In this document: piece after piece, positions 26,553-34,305 of the stretch | Layout of the letters: each line of letters begins with the position of its first letter | How positions within the stretch are numbered: the first letter of the stretch is position 1 | Source of the DNA: Trinickia violacea | GTDB taxonomy: Bacteria > Pseudomonadota > Gammaproteobacteria > Burkholderiales > Burkholderiaceae | Direction of reading: 5' to 3' | NCBI RefSeq assembly: GCF_005280735.1 | Contig: NZ_CP040077.1 | Location: 2,666,001-2,730,000 of the forward strand | Length of the DNA: 64,000 nucleotides | Position numbers and translations under genes: made by a program | The notes under the pieces: model-generated | Told to the model about the DNA's origin: nothing | The model's input: only the letters and a program-made list of their open reading frames with translations | The model's database searches: none

Positions 26553-26613
26553 GCGTTTGCGGAAACCCGGCGGGAACCCGGACAAGCACAACCACCCGCC
26601 GGACCGCAAACGC
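26553..26613. terminator. Hairpin between convergent pqqE and HiPIP genes
   Basis: Nested inverted repeats: GCGTTTGCGG (26553-26562) pairs with 26604-26613, and CCGGCGGG (26567-26574) with 26595-26602. No T-run follows, but the position between convergent genes suggests a bidirectional stop or mRNA-stabilising structure. Confidence 0.55.
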
Positions 26614-26642
26614 CCTACCCCAGCCTCACTTCATGCGTGCGC

Positions 26643-26954
26643 TTACGCGCGCTTTGCGTAAGCATTGCACCAGCCGCTCGCGGCGACATCCTTGGCTCCG
26701 AACATCGGGCAGCCGCCGAACGCGTCGCCGGCTTTACCGTGATAGAACTGGCAATTCGAGCAGGTTTCGCCAGGCTGATACTTCGCGAACTTCGCCTTGT
26801 CCACTTTCGTCGCATCAGCCCGGTAGCCCAGCGCCTGCGCCGCGGGGTCACTCTCGGACAGATGTGTTGGGTCCGCGTGCGATTCGCGGGTAAAGGCAAG
26901 CGCCGCGCACAAGCCAAGCGTGTTGGCGAGAAAGATTCGGCGGGTCGAACTCAT
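26643..26954 (-). CDS. High-potential iron-sulfur protein (HiPIP)
   Basis: 103 residues. An N-terminal SSTRRIFLANTLGL segment looks like a twin-arginine signal, consistent with export of a folded cluster protein. Four cluster Cys residues follow in the HiPIP spacing (CSNC, GGCPMF, SGWCNAY). HiPIPs carry electrons in the periplasm. Being downstream of the alcohol dehydrogenase and cytochrome fusion on the same strand, it may accept electrons from them. AGGAG precedes the ATG. Confidence 0.9.
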   Translation of the reverse strand: MSSTRRIFLANTLGLCAALAFTRESHADPTHLSESDPAAQALGYRADATKVDKAKFAKYQPGETCSNCQFYHGKAGDAFGGCPMFGAKDVAASGWCNAYAKRA

Positions 26955-27056
26955 GAACTACGCTCCTGAGAAAAAGTGTGCGCGCCTGTCTCACGCCGCC
27001 GATCGAGCGGCGCGCGACATGCAACGCACTGGCAAAGTGAAAAGAAGGCGCGAACG

Positions 27057-28289
27057 TTATTGCGGCGTCTTGCCGTTGAGCGGCGTCTTGGACGCCTTCG
27101 CGCTATCCGCCGTCAGCTTGGCCGAACCGGCGGTATAGCCGTTCGAGGACAGCAAGAACGCCATGATGTCGGCATAGTCCTGATCCTTCAGCTTTCCGGG
27201 GCGGTCTGCCGGCATGTTGGTCGCCATGTAGCCGAACACGCCGCCGATCGTCAGATGTGAATTCGCCGCCGGCGCAAATGCGGGTCCGCTCAGCGCGGGC
27301 GCATTGAGGCCCTTCAGATCCGCGCCGTGACACTTCGCGCATGAGCTCGAGTAGAGGCTCTTGCCATGCTTGACCTGTGACTTGTCGAACGATGGCGCGT
27401 CGTCGCCGGTGCTCGCATCGACCTTGATGAAACCGCCTTGAACCTGCGTGCCGGCGCGAGTCAGTTCCGCCGTCGAAACAGCGGCGAGACGAATCGGGCC
27501 GTCGCGGTAGGCAAACGTCGCCTTAGGCGGCAGCGCGGCTTGTGCGCCCTCCGGAAGCGACCATTGCCGGGTCAACGCAGTCAAGCGGCCATCCGTCTTC
27601 ATCTTGATCAGCGCCGCATCGATCCGCCGTTGCAGCACCGCGTCTTTCTGCCCAAAAGCAAAGACCAGGTGCCAGTCGGCGTACGGCGAGGTCGTGCCTG
27701 AAATCGCGAAGCGCTGTTGCGGATGCTCGCTCGCATAGGCCACCACAGCCGGATACCAGACGATCGCACGTTGAGCACGTCCCGCCGCCACCGCGGCGAT
27801 GGTCAGCTCGGGCGTGTTCTCCAGATCCAGCTTGACGTTCTGCTGCTGAACCGCGATCAACTGAGCCGGCGTCGCGTAGGTCGCGGCGACGACGTCCGCC
27901 CCTAAGCGCTGCGCGCTCGCATCGCTCGCCGCCACGCTGACGTAGCCGGAACGCAGGTAGCCGCGCGAAAACCGCAGTTTGCTGTCGGACGCATCGGCCA
28001 CCGACGAACGCGGAAAGCCCGCAATCACGTCGCAGTTTTTGACGAGCGCCCGATGGAGCTCCTTCAACGAGACGCCGTCATCGTCGCTGCCGTCGAAGGC
28101 GCCGGCCGTCACCGTAGCGGGGACCCCCGCCGTCCTGAAGGTTTCGAGCGCGACCGCCCGATCGAGCGTCGCTGAGGGGCTGCCTGGAAACGTACACACG
28201 CGCACGTGCGCGCTTGCGAGGCTGGGCGAAAGCGCCGCGCCGGCCAACAGCAAGCTGGCGACGGCGAACGAATTGAGTCGAGTCTTCAT
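27057..28289 (-). CDS. Fusion of XoxJ/MxaJ-like periplasmic binding protein with cytochrome c
   Basis: 410 residues. A signal peptide ends near SLASA (about 27). Residues 28-250 form a family-3 solute-binding domain with a Cys pair (VCTFPG, KNCDVIA) as in XoxJ/MxaJ proteins that accompany methanol dehydrogenases. After a linker, residues 300-385 form a class I cytochrome c with CAKCH at 317-321 and a likely Met ligand near 359. The fused halves correspond to the separate J and G partners of lanthanide methanol dehydrogenases, so it probably serves as both assembly partner and electron acceptor. GGAAG precedes ATG 28289. Confidence 0.85.
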   Translation of the reverse strand: MKTRLNSFAVASLLLAGAALSPSLASAHVRVCTFPGSPSATLDRAVALETFRTAGVPATVTAGAFDGSDDDGVSLKELHRALVKNCDVIAGFPRSSVADASDSKLRFSRGYLRSGYVSVAASDASAQRLGADVVAATYATPAQLIAVQQQNVKLDLENTPELTIAAVAAGRAQRAIVWYPAVVAYASEHPQQRFAISGTTSPYADWHLVFAFGQKDAVLQRRIDAALIKMKTDGRLTALTRQWSLPEGAQAALPPKATFAYRDGPIRLAAVSTAELTRAGTQVQGGFIKVDASTGDDAPSFDKSQVKHGKSLYSSSCAKCHGADLKGLNAPALSGPAFAPAANSHLTIGGVFGYMATNMPADRPGKLKDQDYADIMAFLLSSNGYTAGSAKLTADSAKASKTPLNGKTPQ

Positions 28290-28369
28290 GATCTTGCTTC
28301 CGATAAATGCCATTCGGACACGGCGAATGCGCGAGCTGCGCGCGCATCGCCGCGCCTCTATCGTGAGAG

Positions 28370-30097
28370 TCAACCGTGGCTGAGTGCGAACACGTAGAGC
28401 GTTCCCCCAACCGGCACCTTCTCGGCCGCCTTCGCCATCGGGCCGCCCCAGATCGGGTTCGCGCCGCCGTAGCCCGTCAGGATCGCGACGTACTCCTTGC
28501 CGTCGACCTCGAATACCGAAGGCTGCGCGACGATGCCGCTCGCGAGCTTGGGGCTTTGCCAGACGATCTTGCCCGTCGCTTCGTCGAACGCGTACAGATG
28601 CCCGTCGAGCCCGCCGCTGAACACGAGGCCGCCTGCCGTCGTCGTGACGCCGCCATTCCACGGCAGCTTGCTCCAATGGCTCCAGACCTTCTTGCCGGTG
28701 TTGACGTCGATCGCCTGCAGCTCGCCGTAGCCCTTGCTGCCCGGCTCCGGCTTGATCTCGAAGCCCTCGCCGAGATACGGCAGACCCTCCATGAAGTTGA
28801 CCGACTTGCCGGTCAAGGACATGCAGGCGTGCAGCGCGGGAACGATCGCCAGATGCGTGTCGGGATCATACGAAAGCGTCCACCAGTTCTTGCCGCCGAG
28901 GAAGCTCGGGCACGTCTCGATCGTCGTGCCTGCCTTCGGATATTTCGTCGGGTCCTGAATCGGAGAGCCGTCGGCGTTGTAGCCCGTCACCGACTTCGTC
29001 ACGACGAACGGCTTCGCGTAGATCAGCTTGCCGGTGGTGCGGTCGATCGCGTGGAAAAAGCCGTTGCGATCCGCGTGGATGATGGCGTCGTAGTCCTTGC
29101 CTTCATAGGTGATCTTGGCGAGCACGGCGGCGTTCACGCCGTCATAGTCCCAGGTGTCGTGCTTGGTGTATTGGTAGTGCCATTTGAGGTCGCCGTTCTT
29201 CGGGTCGAGCGCGAGCAGCGAATCGGAGTAGAGATTGTCGCCGGGGCGCAAGTCCGCGAGCCACGGTCCCGGATTGCCGGCGCCCCAGTAGAGGGTCTTC
29301 GTCGCCGCGTCGTAGGTACCCGTCATCCACGCCGGGGCGCCGCCGTGGTCCTGCATGCCGTCGGGCCAGGTCTTGCCGTCCTTGTCTCCGGCATTCGGAA
29401 TCGTGAAGCGCTTCCAGAGCACCGAGCCGTCGTCCGCATTCAACGCCGCGATGAAGCCGCGCGCGCCGTATTCGCCGCCCGAGTTGCCGACGATGATCGC
29501 TCCATTCAAGGCAAGCGGAGCCAGCGAGAATGCGTAGCCGACGCCGGGATCGAACATCTGCTTCTTCCAGACGACCGCGCCGGATTGCGCATCGAGCGCG
29601 ACAACCTCGCCGCTCAGCATCGCGATGTAGACGTTCTTGCCGTACAGCGCCACGCCACGGTTGATCACATCGCAACACGCGGTCTTGAACGATTCGGGGC
29701 CGAGATTCGGCTCGTATTTCCAGAGCTGCTTGCCTGACACAGCGTCGAAAGCGTAGACGTTGTCCTTTGGCGTGCTCACGAACAGGTAGCGCCCGTTGAT
29801 GATCGGCGTCGCCTCGAAACCCTGCTTCAACTCGGCGGGGAACTTGTAGCTCCACACCTCTTTGAGACCTTTGACGTTCGAAGCGTCGATCTGCTTGAGC
29901 GGCGAATGAGCCTGCCCGTTGTAGGTGCGGTAGTAGGTCAGCCAGCCGGGATCGTCCTGCGCCGAGGTCAATCGTTCCGAGGTCACCGCCGGGTATTCGT
30001 CGGCGGTGGCCGCCGACCCCATCCCCATGGCGACGACCGTCGCGACTGCCATCGCCAGCAGTGTGGGCCGCGCCGCGGTTGCGAAGCGAGGTTTCAT
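28370..30097 (-). CDS. PQQ-dependent alcohol dehydrogenase with lanthanide signature (ExaF/PedH/XoxF-like)
   Basis: 575 residues, signal peptide to about residue 32, then an eight-bladed propeller without a cytochrome domain. Adjacent Cys 141-142 form the eight-membered disulfide ring typical of quinoprotein ADHs. Metal/PQQ ligands are Glu209 (GGEYGARGF), Asn275 (WGAGNPGPW) and the catalytic Asp317 in DTWDYDGVN. Asp319, two residues on, is the extra carboxylate found in lanthanide-dependent enzymes; calcium enzymes carry Ala, Ser or Thr there. The Asn-to-Asp distance of 42 equals that in MxaF. ATG 30097 has AAGGAGA. The substrate is likely a short alcohol. Confidence 0.9.
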   Translation of the reverse strand: MKPRFATAARPTLLAMAVATVVAMGMGSAATADEYPAVTSERLTSAQDDPGWLTYYRTYNGQAHSPLKQIDASNVKGLKEVWSYKFPAELKQGFEATPIINGRYLFVSTPKDNVYAFDAVSGKQLWKYEPNLGPESFKTACCDVINRGVALYGKNVYIAMLSGEVVALDAQSGAVVWKKQMFDPGVGYAFSLAPLALNGAIIVGNSGGEYGARGFIAALNADDGSVLWKRFTIPNAGDKDGKTWPDGMQDHGGAPAWMTGTYDAATKTLYWGAGNPGPWLADLRPGDNLYSDSLLALDPKNGDLKWHYQYTKHDTWDYDGVNAAVLAKITYEGKDYDAIIHADRNGFFHAIDRTTGKLIYAKPFVVTKSVTGYNADGSPIQDPTKYPKAGTTIETCPSFLGGKNWWTLSYDPDTHLAIVPALHACMSLTGKSVNFMEGLPYLGEGFEIKPEPGSKGYGELQAIDVNTGKKVWSHWSKLPWNGGVTTTAGGLVFSGGLDGHLYAFDEATGKIVWQSPKLASGIVAQPSVFEVDGKEYVAILTGYGGANPIWGGPMAKAAEKVPVGGTLYVFALSHG

Positions 30098-30179
30098 CCT
30101 TGTCTCCTTGAGTGTCGACGCCATGCCATGCGGCCCGCGCCATCATCGGTTGAATGCAGTCTGGCTGCGCGGCGTTTTA

Positions 30180-30195
30180 CGCAAGTCGTATGCCA
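30180..30195 (-). promoter_or_regulatory. Sigma-54 promoter of the PQQ alcohol dehydrogenase operon
   Basis: On the minus strand TGGCATACGACTTGCG, with invariant GG and GC ten bases apart and a full TTGC. It lies 83 bases upstream of the dehydrogenase ATG and about 88 bases downstream of activator site B. Confidence 0.78.
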
Positions 30196-30282
30196 TTCGC
30201 TTCAACCTTGGCAGCGGGCCGTCACGTGGGCATGAATCGCATGCCGACACCACGTGTCCATTCGCCGCAAGCGTTGTGGCGC

Positions 30283-30299
30283 TGTTGCAGCGTGGTACA
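30283..30299. promoter_or_regulatory. Activator site B (ADH / aldehyde dehydrogenase intergenic)
   Basis: On the minus strand TGTACCACGCTGCAACA, differing at two bases from the pqqA site B. It is placed between two divergent -24/-12 promoters. Confidence 0.65.
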
Positions 30300-30313
30300 G
30301 CTCACGCACGATG

Positions 30314-30330
30314 TGTTGCTAAACAGGACA
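30314..30330. promoter_or_regulatory. Activator site A (ADH / aldehyde dehydrogenase intergenic)
   Basis: On the minus strand TGTCCTGTTTAGCAACA, like site A before pqqA. It is 31 bases from site B, the same offset as in the sigma-factor promoter. Confidence 0.62.
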
Positions 30331-30437
30331 GTTCAAAGCGCACGCAATCGTGTTGGCGCGCCGCTGCATGGATCGTTTTCCAAGGAATACGTATCGCCCT
30401 CGCATGAAGCGTTGGCGCTCGGATCGTTGCGCGCCAA

Positions 30438-30453
30438 TGGCATGGTTCTCGCT
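30438..30453 (+). promoter_or_regulatory. Sigma-54 promoter of the aldehyde dehydrogenase gene
   Basis: TGGCATGGTTCTCGCT, two changes from consensus outside the invariant GG and GC, which are ten bases apart. It lies about 103 bases upstream of the ATG and 108 bases from activator site A. Confidence 0.65.
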
Positions 30454-30555
30454 CACTGCACTTCGCACGATGAAAAAGCATGGACGCCGTGACGACCTTC
30501 ACGCCATCCCTCTTATCTCCATCGCGGCGGCCCTATCACTTCTGGAGGAGTCAGC

Positions 30556-32076
30556 ATGAATCACGCAGAGATGCAGTTTCTCGACATCGAATTTCCGTAC
30601 AAAAAGCAGTACGGCAATTTCATCGGCGGCGAATGGGTGCAGCCGGTCGGCAACGAGTACTTCGATAACCTCTCGCCGATCACGGGCGAGCCGTTCACGT
30701 CGATCCCGCGCTCGCGCGAAGCCGATGTCGAACTGGCGCTCGACGCCGCCCATCGCGCACGCAAGGCATGGGGCGAAACCGCGCCCGCGACGCGCGCCAT
30801 GATCCTCAACCGCATCGCAGACCGTCTCGAGCAGAACCTCACGCGCCTCGCGGTCGCCGAGTCGATCGACAACGGCAAGCCGCTGCGCGAAACGATGGCC
30901 GCCGACATCCCGCTCGCGATCGACCACTTCCGCTACTTCGCGGGCTGCATCCGCGCGCAGGAAGGCTCGATCGGCGAGATCGACGGCGACACGATCGCCT
31001 ATCACTTCCACGAACCGCTCGGTGTCGTCGGCCAGATCATCCCTTGGAACTTCCCGATCCTGATGGCCGCGTGGAAAGTGGCACCCGCGCTCGCCGCGGG
31101 GAATTGCATTGTGCTCAAGCCCGCTGAACAAACGCCCGCGTCGATTCTCGTGCTGGCGGAACTGATTCAAGACTTGCTGCCGCCGGGCGTATTGAACGTC
31201 GTCAACGGGTTCGGTCTCGAAGCGGGCAAGCCGCTCGCGACGAGCAAGCGCATCGCGAAGATCGCGTTCACGGGCGAGACCACGACGGGCCGCCTCATCA
31301 TGCAGTACGCGAGCCAGAACATCATTCCGGTCACGCTGGAGCTCGGCGGCAAGAGCCCGAACATCTTCTTCGCAGACGTCATGGACGGCGACGACAGTTA
31401 TTTCGACAAAGCGCTCGAAGGCTTCACGATGTTCGCGCTGAATCAAGGCGAGGTGTGCACGTGCCCGTCGCGCGTGCTCGTCGAGGAGAAAATCTACGAC
31501 CGCTTCATGGAGCGTGCGCTCAAACGTGTCGCGGCCGTGACGCAAGGTCATCCGCTCGACCCGAAGACGATGATCGGCGCGCAGGCGTCGGAAGAGCAGC
31601 TCGAAAAGATCCTGTCCTACGTCGAGCTCGGCAAGCAGGAAGGCGCGCAATGCCTGATCGGCGGCGAGCGCAATTCGCTCGGCGGCGAACTCACGAACGG
31701 CTATTACGTGAAGCCGACCGTGTTTCGCGGACACAACAAGATGCGCATCTTCCAGGAAGAGATCTTCGGGCCGGTGGTGTCGGTCACGACGTTCAAGACC
31801 GAGGAAGAAGCGCTCGAAATCGCGAACGATACGCTCTACGGTCTCGGCGCAGGCGTGTGGACGCGCGACGGCAATCGCGCCTATCGCTTCGGCCGCAACA
31901 TCCAGGCGGGCCGCGTGTGGACCAATTGCTATCACGCGTACCCGGCGCATGCGGCGTTCGGCGGCTACAAGCAATCCGGCATCGGCCGCGAGACGCACAA
32001 GATGATGCTCGACCACTATCAGCAGACGAAGAACCTGCTCGTCAGCTATAGCGAAAAGCCGTTAGGTTTCTTCTGA
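30556..32076 (+). CDS. NAD-dependent aldehyde dehydrogenase (acetaldehyde/ExaC type)
   Basis: 506 residues. It has the oxyanion and cofactor motif PWNFPILMAAWK, the general base in LELGGKSPN and the catalytic Cys in NQGEVCTCPSR, where the doubled CxC is usual for AldA/ExaC-type acetaldehyde dehydrogenases that work with quinoprotein ethanol dehydrogenases. It would oxidise the aldehyde made in the periplasm once it enters the cytoplasm. GGAGGAG precedes the ATG. It is divergent from the alcohol dehydrogenase and shares its control region. Confidence 0.92.
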   Translation: MNHAEMQFLDIEFPYKKQYGNFIGGEWVQPVGNEYFDNLSPITGEPFTSIPRSREADVELALDAAHRARKAWGETAPATRAMILNRIADRLEQNLTRLAVAESIDNGKPLRETMAADIPLAIDHFRYFAGCIRAQEGSIGEIDGDTIAYHFHEPLGVVGQIIPWNFPILMAAWKVAPALAAGNCIVLKPAEQTPASILVLAELIQDLLPPGVLNVVNGFGLEAGKPLATSKRIAKIAFTGETTTGRLIMQYASQNIIPVTLELGGKSPNIFFADVMDGDDSYFDKALEGFTMFALNQGEVCTCPSRVLVEEKIYDRFMERALKRVAAVTQGHPLDPKTMIGAQASEEQLEKILSYVELGKQEGAQCLIGGERNSLGGELTNGYYVKPTVFRGHNKMRIFQEEIFGPVVSVTTFKTEEEALEIANDTLYGLGAGVWTRDGNRAYRFGRNIQAGRVWTNCYHAYPAHAAFGGYKQSGIGRETHKMMLDHYQQTKNLLVSYSEKPLGFF

Positions 32077-32082
32077 GTCGGG

Positions 32083-32132
32083 CGGCCCATGCGCGAATGA
32101 CCGTAGCAGTCAGGTGATCGCGCATTGGGCCG
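32083..32132. terminator. Large hairpin after the aldehyde dehydrogenase
   Basis: CGGCCCATGCGCGA (32083-32096) pairs with TCGCGCATTGGGCCG (32118-32132) with one bulge. It lies between the aldehyde dehydrogenase and tonB. No T-run follows, so it may attenuate rather than end transcription. Confidence 0.5.
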
Positions 32133-32163
32133 TCTCTTGGAGTCTGGATCAGGAACTGAAACC

Positions 32164-33081
32164 ATGATCGCTTCAGCACGGCGCTATTCGAGTTTCGCGC
32201 GCTACCGGCTCGCCGCGTCGTGCAGCGTGGCTGCCGTTCCGGCGACTGGTGACGCGGCTTGCCGGATTTCGGCGCCCATAGCGGTTCATCGCGAAGGCAT
32301 CGAGAGAAAACAGCTTTGCGCAATCGCGCTTGCCGTGCTCGGGCTCCACGGGCTGCTCGCGATCGAAGCATTTCGCGCGTTCGAATCGAAGACAACCGCG
32401 AGCGAGCCCTCGGCGCTCGACGTTCGGTTGAACGTCTTGGCGCCTCCGCGTGCTCCCGCGTTGGCCGCGCCGGCGCTTTCTCCGTCGCCTGGCCGGAATG
32501 CGTCAAAGGCGACGCAAACACCGCCCTCTCCCTCTACGCCGCCGCATGCTCGTCGCTCGACGGCTGCGCTCATCCGGCCTGCCCCCTCGCCCGCTGCCAC
32601 GCGGACTTCACAGGCTGCGCACGATCCCGCGAATCCGCCGTCAAGCCTCGCCGCTCCTAGCGGCGCACCGCCGGCGACCCAAACGACGCCCCAAACGACG
32701 CCCCAAACAGCGCCCCAGCATGACGCCGGCGCCGCCCCTCCGAGCGCAAAGCCGTCGGCGAGCGGATCGGAGTCGGAAAACGCCGCCGCGCAACCGGCTA
32801 CCGCGCCGAGCTTCAATGCCGCTTATCTGCACAATCCGCCGCCGGCCTATCCCGCGATGGCGCAGCGGCGCGCGTGGGAAGGCACCGTGTTGCTGAAGGT
32901 TCACGTGCTCGCCAACGGCAAGCCGGACCACATCGAAGTCGTGTCGTCGAGCGGCCATCCGCCCCTCGACGAGGCCGCGCAAGAGGCGGTGAACGACTGG
33001 CGTTTCATACCGGCCAAGCGCGCAGCGCAGGCCGTCGACGGATGGGTCCAGGTGCCCATCGAATTCAAACTCGGAACCTGA
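32164..33081 (+). CDS. tonB: TonB family energy transducer
   Basis: 305 residues. One hydrophobic anchor near residues 50-70 (KQLCAIALAVLGLHGLLAIEA), a long Pro/Ala/Thr-rich periplasmic spacer, then the TonB C-terminal domain with YPAMAQRRAWEGTVLLKVHV and DEAAQEAVNDWRFIPA. About 50 residues precede the anchor, longer than usual. It forms a set with exbB and exbD just downstream and may energise the receptor at 14894-17272. AGGA lies about nine bases before ATG 32164. Confidence 0.9.
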   Translation: MIASARRYSSFARYRLAASCSVAAVPATGDAACRISAPIAVHREGIERKQLCAIALAVLGLHGLLAIEAFRAFESKTTASEPSALDVRLNVLAPPRAPALAAPALSPSPGRNASKATQTPPSPSTPPHARRSTAALIRPAPSPAATRTSQAAHDPANPPSSLAAPSGAPPATQTTPQTTPQTAPQHDAGAAPPSAKPSASGSESENAAAQPATAPSFNAAYLHNPPPAYPAMAQRRAWEGTVLLKVHVLANGKPDHIEVVSSSGHPPLDEAAQEAVNDWRFIPAKRAAQAVDGWVQVPIEFKLGT

Positions 33082-33091
33082 GGTCCCAACC

Positions 33092-33829
33092 ATGTCCGAC
33101 ATCGTCACGCGTTATATCGTCGACTTCGCGCTTGGCCTGCTCGCCACGCTCTCCGCGCTCAGTTGGGTGCTGATATTGAGCAAGGCCATCACGCACTGGC
33201 GCGTCGCGGCACACAACCGCCGGTTCACCGAAGCCTTCTGGCGCACCGCCCAGCAAGATCCTGCCCGTGCGTTCGGCACGCCCCCGCAGGCCGGCGCATG
33301 TGCCAAGGGACGCCTCGCGCGCATCGCCGCCGACGCGCTAAGCACCGACGCACCCGCCGGGTCCGGCCAGCAGGCGGAGATCGCTCGATGGGACAGGCAT
33401 GAGGTTCTGGAACGTTCGCTCAACCAGCAGATCCAGCGCGAGCGCAGAACGCTCGAACAAGGCTTGACGCTGCTCGCGTCGATCGCCAACGTCGCGCCGT
33501 TCGTCGGGCTCTTCGGGACGGTCTTCGGCATCATCCATGCCTTGCACTCGGTCGCGAGCGGGTCGTCCACCGGCATCGCGGGCATTGCGGAGCCGGTCGG
33601 GCAAGCCCTCGTGGCCACGGGCGTCGGGATTGCCGTGGCGATTCCGGCGGTGCTCGCGTACAACCTTTATCTTCGGCGCGTTCGCGTGAGCGCAGCCGAT
33701 CTCGAAGACTATGCGACCGACCTCGTCAATCTCGCGCAGCGGCTCGGCTTCAGGCTCGGGCATTCGCCAACCGCGACAACCGCCGGCGCGTCGACGCCGG
33801 CGCAACACCCGGACGAGGTGCAGGCATGA
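33092..33829 (+). CDS. exbB: ExbB/TolQ-type proton channel subunit
   Basis: 245 residues. The first membrane helix (ALGLLATLSALSWVLILSKAI) is followed by a cytoplasmic loop and the conserved paired helices with NVAPFVGLFGTVFGIIHAL and GVGIAVAIPAVLAYN. With ExbD it forms the inner-membrane motor of TonB. GAGGT precedes the ATG; its end overlaps exbD by four bases. Confidence 0.92.
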   Translation: MSDIVTRYIVDFALGLLATLSALSWVLILSKAITHWRVAAHNRRFTEAFWRTAQQDPARAFGTPPQAGACAKGRLARIAADALSTDAPAGSGQQAEIARWDRHEVLERSLNQQIQRERRTLEQGLTLLASIANVAPFVGLFGTVFGIIHALHSVASGSSTGIAGIAEPVGQALVATGVGIAVAIPAVLAYNLYLRRVRVSAADLEDYATDLVNLAQRLGFRLGHSPTATTAGASTPAQHPDEVQA

Positions 33830-34257
33830 TTTCGCGTTCGACTGAAAAAGACGACGAGCCGCTCGCGGCGATCAACATCACGCCGCTCGTCGACGTGATG
33901 CTGGTGCTCCTTGCGATCTTCCTCGTGGTCGCGCCGCTGCTGACCCGCGCGATACGCGTCGATCTTCCGCAAGCCGCGGCCGGCGCGGCCGAGCCGCGCG
34001 AGCATGCGGTGACGCTTACGCTCGATGAGCGAGGCAAGGTGTTTATCGACGGACACGAGACAGCCGTCGAGAAGCTCGGGCCCGTGCTTGCTGGTCTTGC
34101 GTCGCGGGATTCGCGCTTGAGCGTGAATCTTCAATCGGATCGACGCGAGCCGTTCGGCGAGGTGGCGAAGGTGATGGGCATCGTCGGGCGAGCCGGGATC
34201 GTGCACGTGGCGATCGCCACGGCCGATAACGCCGACCTTCGGGGCAAGGCGCCCTGA
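33826..34257 (+). CDS. exbD: ExbD/TolR-type motor subunit
   Basis: 143 residues with a short cytoplasmic N-terminus, one transmembrane helix containing the essential Asp (ITPLVDVMLVLLAIFLV) and a periplasmic domain. The ATGA overlap with exbB indicates coupling. It closes the tonB-exbB-exbD set. Confidence 0.92.
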   Translation: MISRSTEKDDEPLAAINITPLVDVMLVLLAIFLVVAPLLTRAIRVDLPQAAAGAAEPREHAVTLTLDERGKVFIDGHETAVEKLGPVLAGLASRDSRLSVNLQSDRREPFGEVAKVMGIVGRAGIVHVAIATADNADLRGKAP

Positions 34258-34276
34258 CTCCGCAATCCGCCACCTG

Positions 34277-34296
34277 GCGACGCGCAAGCGCGTCGC
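34277..34296. terminator. GC-rich hairpin between exbD and hemerythrin genes
   Basis: GCGACGCGCAAGCGCGTCGC is self-complementary with a CAAG loop. It lies between convergent genes; there is no T-run. Confidence 0.4.
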
Positions 34297-34305
34297 GTGC
34301 GCTCG

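Noticed and set aside
28376..29737. A 453-codon open frame on the plus strand
   Set aside because: It is the complement of the PQQ alcohol dehydrogenase gene; no motif is recognisable and the composition (Arg/Val-rich) is typical of antisense frames in GC-rich DNA.
30420..30437. TTGGCGCTCGGATCGTTGCG as a -24/-12 promoter
   Set aside because: GG and GC are 13 bases apart instead of 10.
30499..32016. A 505-codon open frame on the minus strand
   Set aside because: It lies opposite the aldehyde dehydrogenase gene, which has all catalytic motifs; the antisense product shows none.
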